This document shows, piece after piece, positions 34,017 to 42,600 of a stretch of DNA of 64,000 nucleotides (position 1 is the stretch's first letter; the number at the start of each line of letters is the position of its first letter). Location: positions 248,001 through 312,000 of the forward strand of contig NZ_CAJZAR010000062.1 in assembly GCF_914484835.1 (NCBI RefSeq), given 5' to 3'. Source of the DNA: Paraburkholderia tropica (lineage in GTDB: Bacteria; Pseudomonadota; Gammaproteobacteria; Burkholderiales; Burkholderiaceae). Both the position numbers and the translations under genes were made by a program. The notes under the pieces are model-generated. The model saw nothing but the letters and a program-made list of their open reading frames with translations. It searched no databases and was not told the origin of the DNA.

Positions 34017-35005
34017 ATCTGCACGACGCTTCGGCCGCGCACCTCGACATGCGCCTGAGCCTGCGCGTGGCGGCGCGCGAGGACATCGCGCAGGACATCG
34101 TCGCGTTCGATCTCGAAGCCGCCGATTATCTGCCGCTGCCGGGTTTCGAGGCGGGCGCGCATATCGAAATCGATTGCGGCGGCGTGGCGCGCCAGTATTC
34201 GCTGTGCGGCGATCCGCGCGCGCCCGAGCGCTGGCGCATCGCCGTGCAGCGCGAAGCCGAAGGACGCGGCGGCTCGCGCTATCTCTGCGAGCAGGTGAAA
34301 GTCGGCGACACGCTCGACGCGCGCGGTCCGCGCAATCTGTTTCCGCTCGTGCCTGGCACGGCGCGCGCGCTGCTGATCGCGGGCGGCATCGGCCTCACGC
34401 CGATGCTCTCGATGGCCTGGGCCTTGCATTCGGCGGCGCAGGATTTCGCGCTGCACGCCTATGCGTCCGCGCCCGAGCGCCAGCCTTTCGCGGATGCGCT
34501 CTCCCGCATGCCGTGGGCCGCACGCGTGACGCAACACATCGGACGCGGCGCGGGTTTCGCCGATGTCGTGGGCGCGTTCGAACCGGGCCGCCATCTCTAC
34601 GTCTGCGGGCCGTTCGCGATGATCGACGCGGTGCTCGACACGGCGCGCGCGCTCGGCTGGCCCGAGGATCACCTGCATTGCGAGCGCTTTGCCGCGCCGT
34701 CGCCGAATGCCGCTGCGCAGGCCGATCGCGCGCCCGATACGGCTTTTGAAGTCGAACTCGCGTCGAGCGGCAAACGTATTCACGTCGCGGCGGAACAGAG
34801 CGTCTGCGACGCGCTCGGCGCGGCGGGCGTCTACGTGCCGGTCTCGTGCGGCGAGGGCGTGTGCGGCTCGTGCGCGACGCGCGTGCTCGCGGGCACGCCC
34901 GAGCATCGCGACTGGTGCCTGAGCGCCGAACAGCAAGCCGCGAACACGCTCTTTACGCCGTGCTGCTCGCGCGCGGCATCGCCGCTGCTCGTGCTCGATC
35001 TTTAA
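34013..35005 (+). CDS. PDR/VanB-family oxidoreductase (Rieske oxygenase reductase)
   Basis: Electron-transfer reductase of 330 residues with the phthalate-dioxygenase-reductase order. First comes an FMN/flavin barrel (RQYSLCGDP), then an NAD domain (LLIAGGIGLTPMLSMA, LYVCGPFAMIDAV), then a C-terminal plant-type 2Fe-2S ferredoxin (SCGEGVCGSC with the distant Cys in FTPCCSR). It would pass NADH electrons to the Rieske cluster of the oxygenase at 27993. Six genes of transport and catalysis separate it from the oxygenase, an unusual order, but the ATGA overlaps show one transcript. Confidence 0.94.
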   Translation: MNLHDASAAHLDMRLSLRVAAREDIAQDIVAFDLEAADYLPLPGFEAGAHIEIDCGGVARQYSLCGDPRAPERWRIAVQREAEGRGGSRYLCEQVKVGDTLDARGPRNLFPLVPGTARALLIAGGIGLTPMLSMAWALHSAAQDFALHAYASAPERQPFADALSRMPWAARVTQHIGRGAGFADVVGAFEPGRHLYVCGPFAMIDAVLDTARALGWPEDHLHCERFAAPSPNAAAQADRAPDTAFEVELASSGKRIHVAAEQSVCDALGAAGVYVPVSCGEGVCGSCATRVLAGTPEHRDWCLSAEQQAANTLFTPCCSRAASPLLVLDL

Positions 35006-35055
35006 ACGCTCGATCTTCGAGTTATTCCCTTCCCGCTCACCGAAACGGACCTTCC

Positions 35056-36135
35056 ATGGCACTGATTTCCTCCGAAGCCGCCGCGCGCGAGCGCGTCGAA
35101 CCGGGCGCGCTGCACACGCTGCGCGCCACGCGCGAGAACGTTCACTGGGGCTACTTCGACGCCTCGCTCGCGCCCGCGCTGACCGTGCGCAGCGGCGACC
35201 TCGTCTACGCCGAAGCCGTCACGCACCACGCGGGCGACGCGCCCGAGCTGATGATGGACGAAGCGCTGCACGCGCTATGGCGCGCGATTCCCGAGCACGA
35301 CCGCAATCCCGGCGTGCACATCATGACCGGCCCGATCTATGTCGCCGACGCGCAGCCGGGCGACATGCTCGAAGTGCGCTTCCTGAACCTCACGCCGCGC
35401 TGCCGCTACGGCTCGAATCTCGCGGCGAACTGGGGCTGGCTCTACAAGGAAATGGGCGAGAAGGAGCGCGTGACGATCTACGAACTGGACGAGGGCGCGA
35501 ATCACGCCTCGGCGCTCTACGCCTACGATTTCAAGGGCAAGTACATGACGCCGGGCACGATCACGAATTGCCCGGTCTGCGACCGCGAGACGGCGCTCGA
35601 CGGCGTGCGCGTGCCCGCGCGGCCGCATCTGGGCACGGCGGGCGTCGCGCCGGCGGTCGATGGACGCGTGAGCACGATTCCGCCTGGCCGTCACGGCGGC
35701 AATATCGACAACTGGCGCATCGGCGCGGGCGCGACCATGTATTACCCGGTGCAGGTGCCGGGCGCGCTCTTTTCGATCGGCGATCCGCATGTTTCGCAGG
35801 GCGATGGCGAGATCAGCGGCACGGCCATCGAGTCGTCGCTGAACGTGACGATGCAGATCGTGCTGCGCAAGGACTTCGCATTCCCGACGCCGCTGCTCGA
35901 AACCACCGATAGCTGGATCGTGCACGGCTTCGATCCGCAACTCGACCGCGCGCTGCGCAACGCGACGCTCGACACGATGCAACTGCTCGAAGATCACATC
36001 GGCCTGTCGCGCAACGACGCTTATTCGCTGCTGAGCGTGGCGGGCGATGTCGGCATCACGCAGGTCGTCGATGCGACGCTCGGCGCGCACGTGCGCCTGC
36101 CGCGCGGCATCTTCCCGAAGCTCGGCAAGAAGTGA
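35056..36135 (+). CDS. Acetamidase/formamidase family amidase
   Basis: Predicted Zn-dependent amidase of ~359 residues of the FmdA/AmdA family. Family blocks visible are GDLVYAEAVTHH, HIMTGPIYVADAQPGDMLEV, GGNIDNWRIGAGATMYYPVQVPGALFSIGDPH-type and ESSLNVTMQI. Such enzymes release ammonia from formamide, acetamide or related small amides. In this operon it suggests that ring cleavage of an N-containing compound produces a simple amide (inference). The ATG at 35056 lies 50 bases after the reductase; its stop overlaps the LysR start (GTGA). Confidence 0.94.
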   Translation: MALISSEAAARERVEPGALHTLRATRENVHWGYFDASLAPALTVRSGDLVYAEAVTHHAGDAPELMMDEALHALWRAIPEHDRNPGVHIMTGPIYVADAQPGDMLEVRFLNLTPRCRYGSNLAANWGWLYKEMGEKERVTIYELDEGANHASALYAYDFKGKYMTPGTITNCPVCDRETALDGVRVPARPHLGTAGVAPAVDGRVSTIPPGRHGGNIDNWRIGAGATMYYPVQVPGALFSIGDPHVSQGDGEISGTAIESSLNVTMQIVLRKDFAFPTPLLETTDSWIVHGFDPQLDRALRNATLDTMQLLEDHIGLSRNDAYSLLSVAGDVGITQVVDATLGAHVRLPRGIFPKLGKK

Positions 36136-37037
36136 ACCGGCTGCGCGAGATCGAAGCGTTCGTGAGCGTGGTGGACTCGGGCGGCTTCGCGGCCGCCGCC
36201 GACACCGAGGGCATTTCGCGCGCGCTGGTCTCGCGCACGATTCAGGGACTGGAAACGCGACTCGGCGCGCGGCTGCTGCATCGGACCACGCGCAAGATCG
36301 CGCTCACGGCGGCGGGCGAGGCGTATTACCGTTCGTGCCGCGAGATTCTCACGCAGCTCGATCACGCCGAACGCGCGGCCCAGGGTGAACGCGAGCACGC
36401 GTCGGGCGAGTTGCGCATCAGCGCGCCTGTGAGCTTCGGCATCAAGCATCTCGCGCCGCTCTGGCCGGGCCTGCTCGTGCGCGCGCCCGATGTGCGGCCG
36501 GCCATCGCGCTGTCCGATGCATTCGTCGATATCGTGGCCGAGGGCATCGATCTCGCCATCCGCATCGCGCGGCCCGCCGAATCGTCGCTCGTGCACCGGC
36601 GCCTGGCGAGCACGCCGCTCGTGATTTGTGCGTCGCCGTCGTATCTCGCGCAGCACGGCGTGCCGCACACGCCCGCCGACCTCGCGGCGCATCGCTCGAT
36701 CGCTTACGGACACGTCGCGGAGCGCGGCGAATGGCGTCTGCTCGACCACGCCACCGGATGCGAGCAGATGGGCCGCCCGCATCCTGCGATGACCGCCAAC
36801 AACGGCGAAACCTGCGTGGCCGCCGCCGAAGCGGGCCTCGGCCTCGTGCTCCAGCCCGCGTTTCTCGTCATGGACAGCCTCGCGCGCGGCACGCTGGTGA
36901 GCGTGCTGGAAGCGTTTGCGCCCGCGCCCATTGGCATCTACGCCGTGTATCCGAGCCGCCATCAGCTGCCCGCCAAGACGCGCGTGACGATCGACTATCT
37001 CGCCGAGCAGTGGCAGGGCGCGCCGTGGACGGCATAA
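36132..37037 (+). CDS. LysR-family regulator of the Rieske/ABC operon
   Basis: LysR-type regulator of 301 residues. The N-terminal winged HTH is REIEAFVSVVDSGGFAAAADTEGISRALVSRTIQGLETRLGARLLHRTTRKIALTAAG-like (residues 5-60), and the C-terminal periplasmic-binding-protein fold senses a ligand. It starts with GTG overlapping the amidase stop as GTGA. It is unusual in being the last gene of the operon it probably controls rather than divergent from it, so it would be induced with its targets. Confidence 0.93.
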   Translation: MNRLREIEAFVSVVDSGGFAAAADTEGISRALVSRTIQGLETRLGARLLHRTTRKIALTAAGEAYYRSCREILTQLDHAERAAQGEREHASGELRISAPVSFGIKHLAPLWPGLLVRAPDVRPAIALSDAFVDIVAEGIDLAIRIARPAESSLVHRRLASTPLVICASPSYLAQHGVPHTPADLAAHRSIAYGHVAERGEWRLLDHATGCEQMGRPHPAMTANNGETCVAAAEAGLGLVLQPAFLVMDSLARGTLVSVLEAFAPAPIGIYAVYPSRHQLPAKTRVTIDYLAEQWQGAPWTA

Positions 37038-37249
37038 GTGGACGGTCTGATCGGGCGGCATACGCGGACGGCGAGCGCGTTCAGCACGGTGCGAGGCATG
37101 CACTCATACGGAACGCATAGACGCCCGTTTGGGGCAATCGGCGGACAATCGGCGGCCGCGACGCGCGCCAACACGCCGAAAACCGCTGTTCACGCTGGCG
37201 CGACAATTGCATAGCTTGATCTGCATCAATGTTCACGCGGAGGCTATGC

Positions 37250-38197
37250 ATGTCGCTGAAGTCCTGGCATTTTTCCACGCAAGCGGGTACGGCCGATCAG
37301 CGGTCGCACGTGTGGCGCGAGGCGATGGATACGGTCTGTCTGCCGTCGAGCATGATGCCGGTCGACGAGCACTTCAGCGGCGACGTGGTGGGCATCGAGT
37401 CGCCGGTCGGTATCGAGTTCTCGCGCGTGCGCGCGACGCCGCTGACCATTTCCGGTAGCGCGCGCAACGATCACGCGGCGCTGTGGCTCGCGCTGCTGCT
37501 CGACGGGCAGTCGGTGTTTCTCGAATCGGGCGAGCGCGTGGAAGTTTCGCGCGGCGACATGCTCTACGGCCCGTGCGGCCGCGATTCCACACTCGAACTC
37601 TGCGCCGACTTCCGCCTGCTCTACGTGCGCGTGCCGATGACGCTGCTGCCGCCGCGCCTCGTCGATCCGCGCCTGCTCGCGTGCGGGATCCTGCCCGGCA
37701 ACGCGGGGCTCACGCGCGTGCTGGGCGGCATGCTGCAGGCGGTGGGCGAGGAACTGGAGTCGTTCGAGGCGAGCGACCTGCATCCCGTGGAAGTCGCGCT
37801 GGCCGAGTTTCTGACCGCGAGTCTCGCGCGCCTGCTCGATACGCCAGGACTCGGCGATCATCGGCGCACCGCGCATTTTCTGCGTATTTGCGAGTCGATC
37901 GACCGGCAACTCGGCGACGCCGATCTCTCGCTCAATCAGATCACGGACCAGCATCGCGTCTCGTCGCGCTATGTGCAGAAGCTGTTCGCCGATGTGGGCC
38001 TGAGTTTTACGGGCTATCTGCGCGACAAGCGGCTCGAACGCTGTAGCCAGGACTTGAGGAGTCCGGCGCATCGTGCGTTGTCGGTGTCGGAGATCTGCTT
38101 TCGATGGGGCTTTAACGACGCCGCGCATTTCAGCCGCACATTCCGCGCGCGTTTCGATATGACGCCGCGCGAGTGCCGGCGGCGCGCGGGGCTGTGA
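37250..38197 (+). CDS. AraC-family regulator (cupin-like N-domain)
   Basis: Transcription activator of ~315 residues. The N-terminal half resembles the AraC_binding_2/cupin-like domain of the FeaR/XylS group (HAALWLALLLDGQSVFLESGERVEVSRGDMLYGP). The C-terminal two-HTH domain covers ~residues 215-310, with RVSSRYVQKLFADVGLSFTGYLRDKRLERC and EICFRWGFNDAAHFSRTFRARFDMTPRECR. The ATG at 37250 is chosen because GGAGG lies 6 bases upstream. A strong terminator follows. No structural gene is divergently adjacent; possible targets are the flanking operon or distant genes. Confidence 0.94.
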   Translation: MSLKSWHFSTQAGTADQRSHVWREAMDTVCLPSSMMPVDEHFSGDVVGIESPVGIEFSRVRATPLTISGSARNDHAALWLALLLDGQSVFLESGERVEVSRGDMLYGPCGRDSTLELCADFRLLYVRVPMTLLPPRLVDPRLLACGILPGNAGLTRVLGGMLQAVGEELESFEASDLHPVEVALAEFLTASLARLLDTPGLGDHRRTAHFLRICESIDRQLGDADLSLNQITDQHRVSSRYVQKLFADVGLSFTGYLRDKRLERCSQDLRSPAHRALSVSEICFRWGFNDAAHFSRTFRARFDMTPRECRRRAGL

Positions 38198-38239
38198 GGC
38201 GGGCCGCTCGCGGTCGGGCGGCATAGCGGTGTCGATATG

Positions 38240-38278
38240 AAAACGCCGCGTTTCCTTGGGGAAACGCGGCGTTTTTTT
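38240..38278 (+). terminator. Strong bidirectional rho-independent terminator
   Basis: A perfect 16-bp stem (38240-38255 with 38260-38275) around a TTGG loop, followed by a run of seven T on the plus strand and preceded by A residues. It separates the AraC gene from the convergent gene that stops at 38323 and could terminate both. Confidence 0.9.
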
Positions 38279-38322
38279 GTTGGCGGCGGCGTTGCGGTTG
38301 GCGTGAGCCGCCGAGGCTTGCG

Positions 38323-38943
38323 TTAGCGCTTGATCCAGGTGGGCGCGATCTGCACGCCGAGTCCCGCGCCGTAGCCGAGATAGATGTTGAGGCCCGCAAC
38401 GCTTTCGAGGTAGCGCGCGTTCTTGAGACCGCCCGCGTCGACGATCGCGAAGCCCATCGACTCGCCGAGCGCGGCGACTTGCGCCTTGGCGTCGGCGTCG
38501 TCGCTCGCGACGAACACGCTCGCGGCCTGCGAAGGGAACGCGGCGCCGCCATCGAGCACCTGCGCGAACAGCGTGTTGAACGCCTTGACGACGCGAGCCT
38601 TCGTGAGCCTGGCGATTTCCTCGCCCGCCGACGTGGTGTGACCGAGCGTGAGACCCATGTAGTCGCTGGTGAGCGGATTCGTGACGTCGACGAGCACCTT
38701 GCCGTCGAGCGCGCCGAGTTCCGCGAGCGCGGCGGCGGCGTTGTCGTAGGGCACGGCCAGCACGACGATATCGGCTTGCGATGCCGCGGACGAGAGCGGC
38801 GCCGCGTTCGCGCCATGCGCTTGCGCGACGTCGCGCGCGCCGCTCAGTTGACGTCCCGTCACGGTGACGGCGTGGCCCGCCGCGGTAAGCTGCTTGACCA
38901 TCGCCTTGCCCACGTTGCCGTAACCCACCACGGTAATGTTCAT
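38323..38943 (-). CDS. NADPH-dependent F420 reductase-like oxidoreductase
   Basis: Small Rossmann-fold protein of 206 residues in the 'NADP oxidoreductase, coenzyme F420-dependent' family. The nucleotide motif is VVGYGNVGKAM, followed by TGRQ (phosphate recognition of NADPH), VVLAVPYDNAAAAL and VLVDVTNPL. Burkholderia does not make classical F420 in most species, so family members here probably reduce another flavin or small molecule. The gene lies 168 bases downstream of the LysR gene at 39112 in the same direction; these may be regulator and target (inference). Confidence 0.92.
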   Translation of the reverse strand: MNITVVGYGNVGKAMVKQLTAAGHAVTVTGRQLSGARDVAQAHGANAAPLSSAASQADIVVLAVPYDNAAAALAELGALDGKVLVDVTNPLTSDYMGLTLGHTTSAGEEIARLTKARVVKAFNTLFAQVLDGGAAFPSQAASVFVASDDADAKAQVAALGESMGFAIVDAGGLKNARYLESVAGLNIYLGYGAGLGVQIAPTWIKR

Positions 38944-39111
38944 TCGTTCGTTCCTCGCTGGAGTTGTGTGTGAGCGAGTAATTTACGTGGCGGGCGAGCG
39001 TGGATAAATGGCGGTGAGGTTGACGGTGTGTCAACTTGCTTCGGGCATCGGGCTTGGCGGCGAGCGCTTCGATTTAGCCCGACCGTTTCCTTCGAATTTC
39101 TCCCGACGCGG

Positions 39112-40074
39112 TCATTCAACGCCAGGCGGGCCGAGCGCATCAAACCGTGCTCCAACTGCATCGGTCTGGCTTTGCAACGCCTGCTCGACATACGCGATGA
39201 AGGCTCTCGCCTTGGCATTCATCGCGGATCGCTCGGCGACGCAGGCGTAGAGTTCCATCGGCTCGGGTTCGGCGTGGACGCGGCTCCGGTCGCGTGGCTC
39301 GAACAGCGTGACGAGCTTGCCGCTGTCGATCAGTGGTTGCGCCACGAAGCTCGCGAGCCGCGCGATTCCCCCGCCGTTCGCGGCGATTTGCGCGAGCATA
39401 TCGATGTCGTCGCAGATGAACGCCGGGTTGACGGGCGCGTCGAAACGCCGGCCTTCGCGCACGAATCCCCACGGCAGGAAACGGCCATCGGTCGGATACC
39501 GGAAGACGACGCAGGCGTGATGTTTCAGATCCTCGGGCGTGAGGGGCACGCCCGCCTGGTTCAGATACGAGCGCGACGCACAGAACAGAAACGGTCTTGA
39601 AGCGATTCGCCGGGCGACCAGCCGATCATCGAGTTGCGCGGCGATGCGGATACTCACGTCGACGCCCTCCAGCCGGTGATCGACGGACCGGTCGGTGCTG
39701 ATGAGCTCAAGGTCGATGCGCGGGTAAGCGGCCTTGAAACCGGGCATCAGCGGCGCGAGCACGTGGCGGCCAAACGCCGCCGTCGTGGCGACGCACAGCG
39801 ACCCTTGCGGCGCGGCCTCGACCGTTGCCGCCTGCGAGGCCAGATCGATATCGCCTGGAATATGGCGCACCTTCGCGTAGTAACGCGCACCGCTCTCGGT
39901 CAGCGCCATGCTGCGTGTCGTCCGCGACAGCACGCGCACGCCCAGGTGTGTTTCGAGCCGCGCGATGCTCTGGCTCACGGCGGCTGCGCTGACGCCTTGC
40001 GCGCGCGCCGCCGCCGCAATGCTCCCGGTCTCCACGACGCGGATGAAGCAGTTGATCAACCCGAGAATATCCAT
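39112..40074 (-). CDS. LysR-family transcriptional regulator
   Basis: LysR regulator of 320 residues. The HTH region GLINCFIRVVETGSIAAAARAQGVSAAAVSQSIARLETHLGVRV (residues 4-47) opens the protein and the effector domain follows (FGRHVLAPLMPGFKAAYPRIDLELIST). The divergent gene 40211 (DUF2798) starts 136 bases away and is the most likely classical LysR target; the F420-reductase-like gene downstream is another. Effector unknown. Confidence 0.93.
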   Translation of the reverse strand: MDILGLINCFIRVVETGSIAAAARAQGVSAAAVSQSIARLETHLGVRVLSRTTRSMALTESGARYYAKVRHIPGDIDLASQAATVEAAPQGSLCVATTAAFGRHVLAPLMPGFKAAYPRIDLELISTDRSVDHRLEGVDVSIRIAAQLDDRLVARRIASRPFLFCASRSYLNQAGVPLTPEDLKHHACVVFRYPTDGRFLPWGFVREGRRFDAPVNPAFICDDIDMLAQIAANGGGIARLASFVAQPLIDSGKLVTLFEPRDRSRVHAEPEPMELYACVAERSAMNAKARAFIAYVEQALQSQTDAVGARFDALGPPGVE

Positions 40075-40210
40075 CGTCCTGTGTCGCTCTCATCGGCTAT
40101 TTCGTAAATTTTACTTATAAATGAATCAAGTCTCTTGCGGCTAGTGATGGATGGAGCGGCTTGTTACGCTGGCCGTCCGTCAAACAGCTCACGCTAAAAA
40201 GGTCGAATTC

Positions 40211-40471
40211 ATGCCCGATGAATTGATGCAAGCCCGCGGTATTCGCTTTCCCATCGCCGCTACGCCTTATGTTTTCGCGCTTTATATGGCGACTATCATG
40301 GCGTTTCTCATGTGTCTCGTGATTACGGTCGCCGAGTTTGGTATCGACGCGCATTACATGGAAAACGTGATGAATGCGTATCGGGTGGCGATGCCATCGG
40401 CGTTTGTCTGCGTGCTGATCGTGCGTCCGGTTGTGGCCCGGCTGGTGGCGTGGACGGTGCATGCGCGCTGA
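40211..40471 (+). CDS. DUF2798 family membrane protein
   Basis: Small inner-membrane protein of ~86 residues with two hydrophobic helices (FALYMATIMAFLMCLVITVAEF and AMPSAFVCVLIVRPVVARLVAW), the pattern of DUF2798. Function unknown in the family. I choose the ATG at 40211 (MPDELMQARG), with AAAGG upstream; the frame extends 20 codons further without membrane or motif content. It is divergent from a LysR gene. Confidence 0.8.
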   Translation: MPDELMQARGIRFPIAATPYVFALYMATIMAFLMCLVITVAEFGIDAHYMENVMNAYRVAMPSAFVCVLIVRPVVARLVAWTVHAR

Positions 40472-40717
40472 AGCTGCACGCTGGACCTGCACATCGAGCC
40501 TGCACGGAAAGCGGAATGGCAATGCCGGTGTTCTTTTATTTGCAGTAACCCCGGGAACGTTTACATGACGACTCAATGCGTTGCCACTTTTTTTCTGGCA
40601 GCACAATAGGACTTTCGTCCGATAGCTCTGCCGCGCTGTTCATCGACAATGGGGCGCGAATTCCAAATGGAAGATGGGCGATCTTGACTGTTTTGTGACT
40701 TCCAGACAGGGCCGACA

Positions 40718-42520
40718 GTGCAGACCATGGACACGACGTACGCGACCGCTAAAGATTGTCGATTCACGCTCGTCCTCATCAAGCCGACCCATTACGACGA
40801 CGACGGCTACCCGATTCAGTGGCTCCGCTCGGTCATGCCGTCCAACACGCTCGCCTGCATGTATGCGCTCGCCGATGACGCGCGAAAGCGAAACGTGCTG
40901 GGCGATGGCGTCGATATCGAGATCGAAACCTGCGACGAGACCAATCAGCGCGTGTGGCCGGCGCGCGTGATTCGCGATCTGAAATCAAAGGGCGGGAGAG
41001 CGATGATCGGGCTGGTCGGCGTTCAGTCGAACCAGTACCCGCGCGCGCTCGACCTCGCGCGTCAGTTTCGCGCCGCGGGCTTGCCGGTAGCGATCGGCGG
41101 CTTCCACGTTTCGGGCTGCATCTCCATGCTGCCCGAGATGCCCGCCGAGCTGAAGGAAGCGCAGGCGATGGGTGTGGCGCTGTTCGCGGGCGAGGCCGAG
41201 GAGCAGCGTTTCGACGAGGTGCTGCTCGACGCGTGGAATGGGGCCATGAAGCCGCTGTACAACTTCATGGACGCGTTGCCCACGCTCGAAGGCGCGCCCC
41301 AGCCTTTTCTGCCGCGCAAGCATATCGAACGCACGGCAGGCACTTATACCTCGGTCGATCTCGGTCGGGGTTGTCCGTATCAGTGCTCGTTTTGCACGAT
41401 CATTAACGTGCAGGGGCACAAGAGCCGCTTTCGCACGCCTGACGATCTGGAAAGAATCATTCGCGAGAATGCCAAACAGGGCATCGACCGGTTCTTTATC
41501 ACGGACGATAATTTCGCGCGCAATCACGACTGGGAAATCCTGCTCGATCGCGTAATCGAACTTCGCGAAAAGCAGGGCATTCACTGCGGCTTCACGATCC
41601 AGGTCGACACGCTCTGTCACAAGATTCCCGACTTCATTGAGAAGGCGACGCGCGCGGGTGTGCGCCGCGTATTCATCGGGCTTGAGAATATCAATCCCGA
41701 GAATCTGATTGCCGCGAAGAAGCGGCAAAACAAGATCACCGAATACCGCGCCATGCTCCAGAAGTGGCGCACGCACGGCGCGATTACCTACGCGGGCTAT
41801 ATCATCGGATTTCCGGCGGACACGAAAGAATCGATTCTGCGCGACATCGAAATCATCAAGCGCGAATTGCCGATCGACATTCTCGAATTCTTCATGCTCA
41901 CGCCGCTTCCGGGTTCCGAGGACCATCAGACGATGGTGAAGAACGGCGAGTGGATGGACCCGGACATCAATAAATACGATACCAATCATCGCGTCACGCA
42001 TCACCCGAAAATGTCGGATGCCGAATGGGAAGAAGCGTATCGGTGCGCATGGAGCGCGTTTTACTCGTACGAGCACATCCGCACGATCGTGAAGCGCGCC
42101 GCGCAGATTCCGAATGGCCGGCCGAAGACGATCATGCGCACCATCGCCTGGTTCAGACTGATGATCGAACACGAGGGCGTGCATCCGCTCGAAGGCGGCG
42201 CGCTGCGAATGAAGCACCGTCGAGATCGCCGTTGGGGGCTGCCGGTCGAATCGCCGCTTCGCTTCTATCCGCGCTACTGGAGCGAGACCGTTGTCAAGGC
42301 GGGCAAGTATCTGCGCTTCTACCTGAAGACAGAGACGACCCTTCGGGCAGTCATGAAGTCGGCGGATCGCTACGCCTACACGGATCTCGCTATCACGCCG
42401 CTACAGGACGAGGAGTTCGAGCAGCTTGGGCTCTTTCACGCTACGAGCGGTGGCGAGGCGGCGCTGGCGGTCCACCACCGGCGTATTGCCATCCGCTCGA
42501 CGGGGCCGACTGCCGCGTGA
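40718..42520 (+). CDS. B12-binding domain radical SAM protein
   Basis: Radical SAM enzyme of ~600 residues. The N-terminal ~170 residues form a cobalamin-binding-like Rossmann domain (IGLVGVQSNQYPRALDLA, VAIGGFHVSG). The radical SAM core has the 4Fe-4S motif C-PYQ-C-SF-C (GCPYQCSFCTIINVQG), then the GFTIQVDT, IGLENINPENL and FMLTPLPGSED strands. Relatives include B12-dependent methyltransferases and hopanoid or cyclization enzymes, but many are unassigned. The C-terminal ~150 residues are Arg-rich and of unknown role. The GTG at 40718 has AGGG 6 bases before it; ATG 40727 is the alternative. It converges with a fucosyltransferase-like gene. Confidence 0.92.
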   Translation: MQTMDTTYATAKDCRFTLVLIKPTHYDDDGYPIQWLRSVMPSNTLACMYALADDARKRNVLGDGVDIEIETCDETNQRVWPARVIRDLKSKGGRAMIGLVGVQSNQYPRALDLARQFRAAGLPVAIGGFHVSGCISMLPEMPAELKEAQAMGVALFAGEAEEQRFDEVLLDAWNGAMKPLYNFMDALPTLEGAPQPFLPRKHIERTAGTYTSVDLGRGCPYQCSFCTIINVQGHKSRFRTPDDLERIIRENAKQGIDRFFITDDNFARNHDWEILLDRVIELREKQGIHCGFTIQVDTLCHKIPDFIEKATRAGVRRVFIGLENINPENLIAAKKRQNKITEYRAMLQKWRTHGAITYAGYIIGFPADTKESILRDIEIIKRELPIDILEFFMLTPLPGSEDHQTMVKNGEWMDPDINKYDTNHRVTHHPKMSDAEWEEAYRCAWSAFYSYEHIRTIVKRAAQIPNGRPKTIMRTIAWFRLMIEHEGVHPLEGGALRMKHRRDRRWGLPVESPLRFYPRYWSETVVKAGKYLRFYLKTETTLRAVMKSADRYAYTDLAITPLQDEEFEQLGLFHATSGGEAALAVHHRRIAIRSTGPTAA

Positions 42521-42600
42521 TTTTTTTGGCGGCTCAATGCTGCCAACTGAACCGGTAGTCGCGCCGATACCGGCGCGCGCGCACTCACGCACTCACGCAC

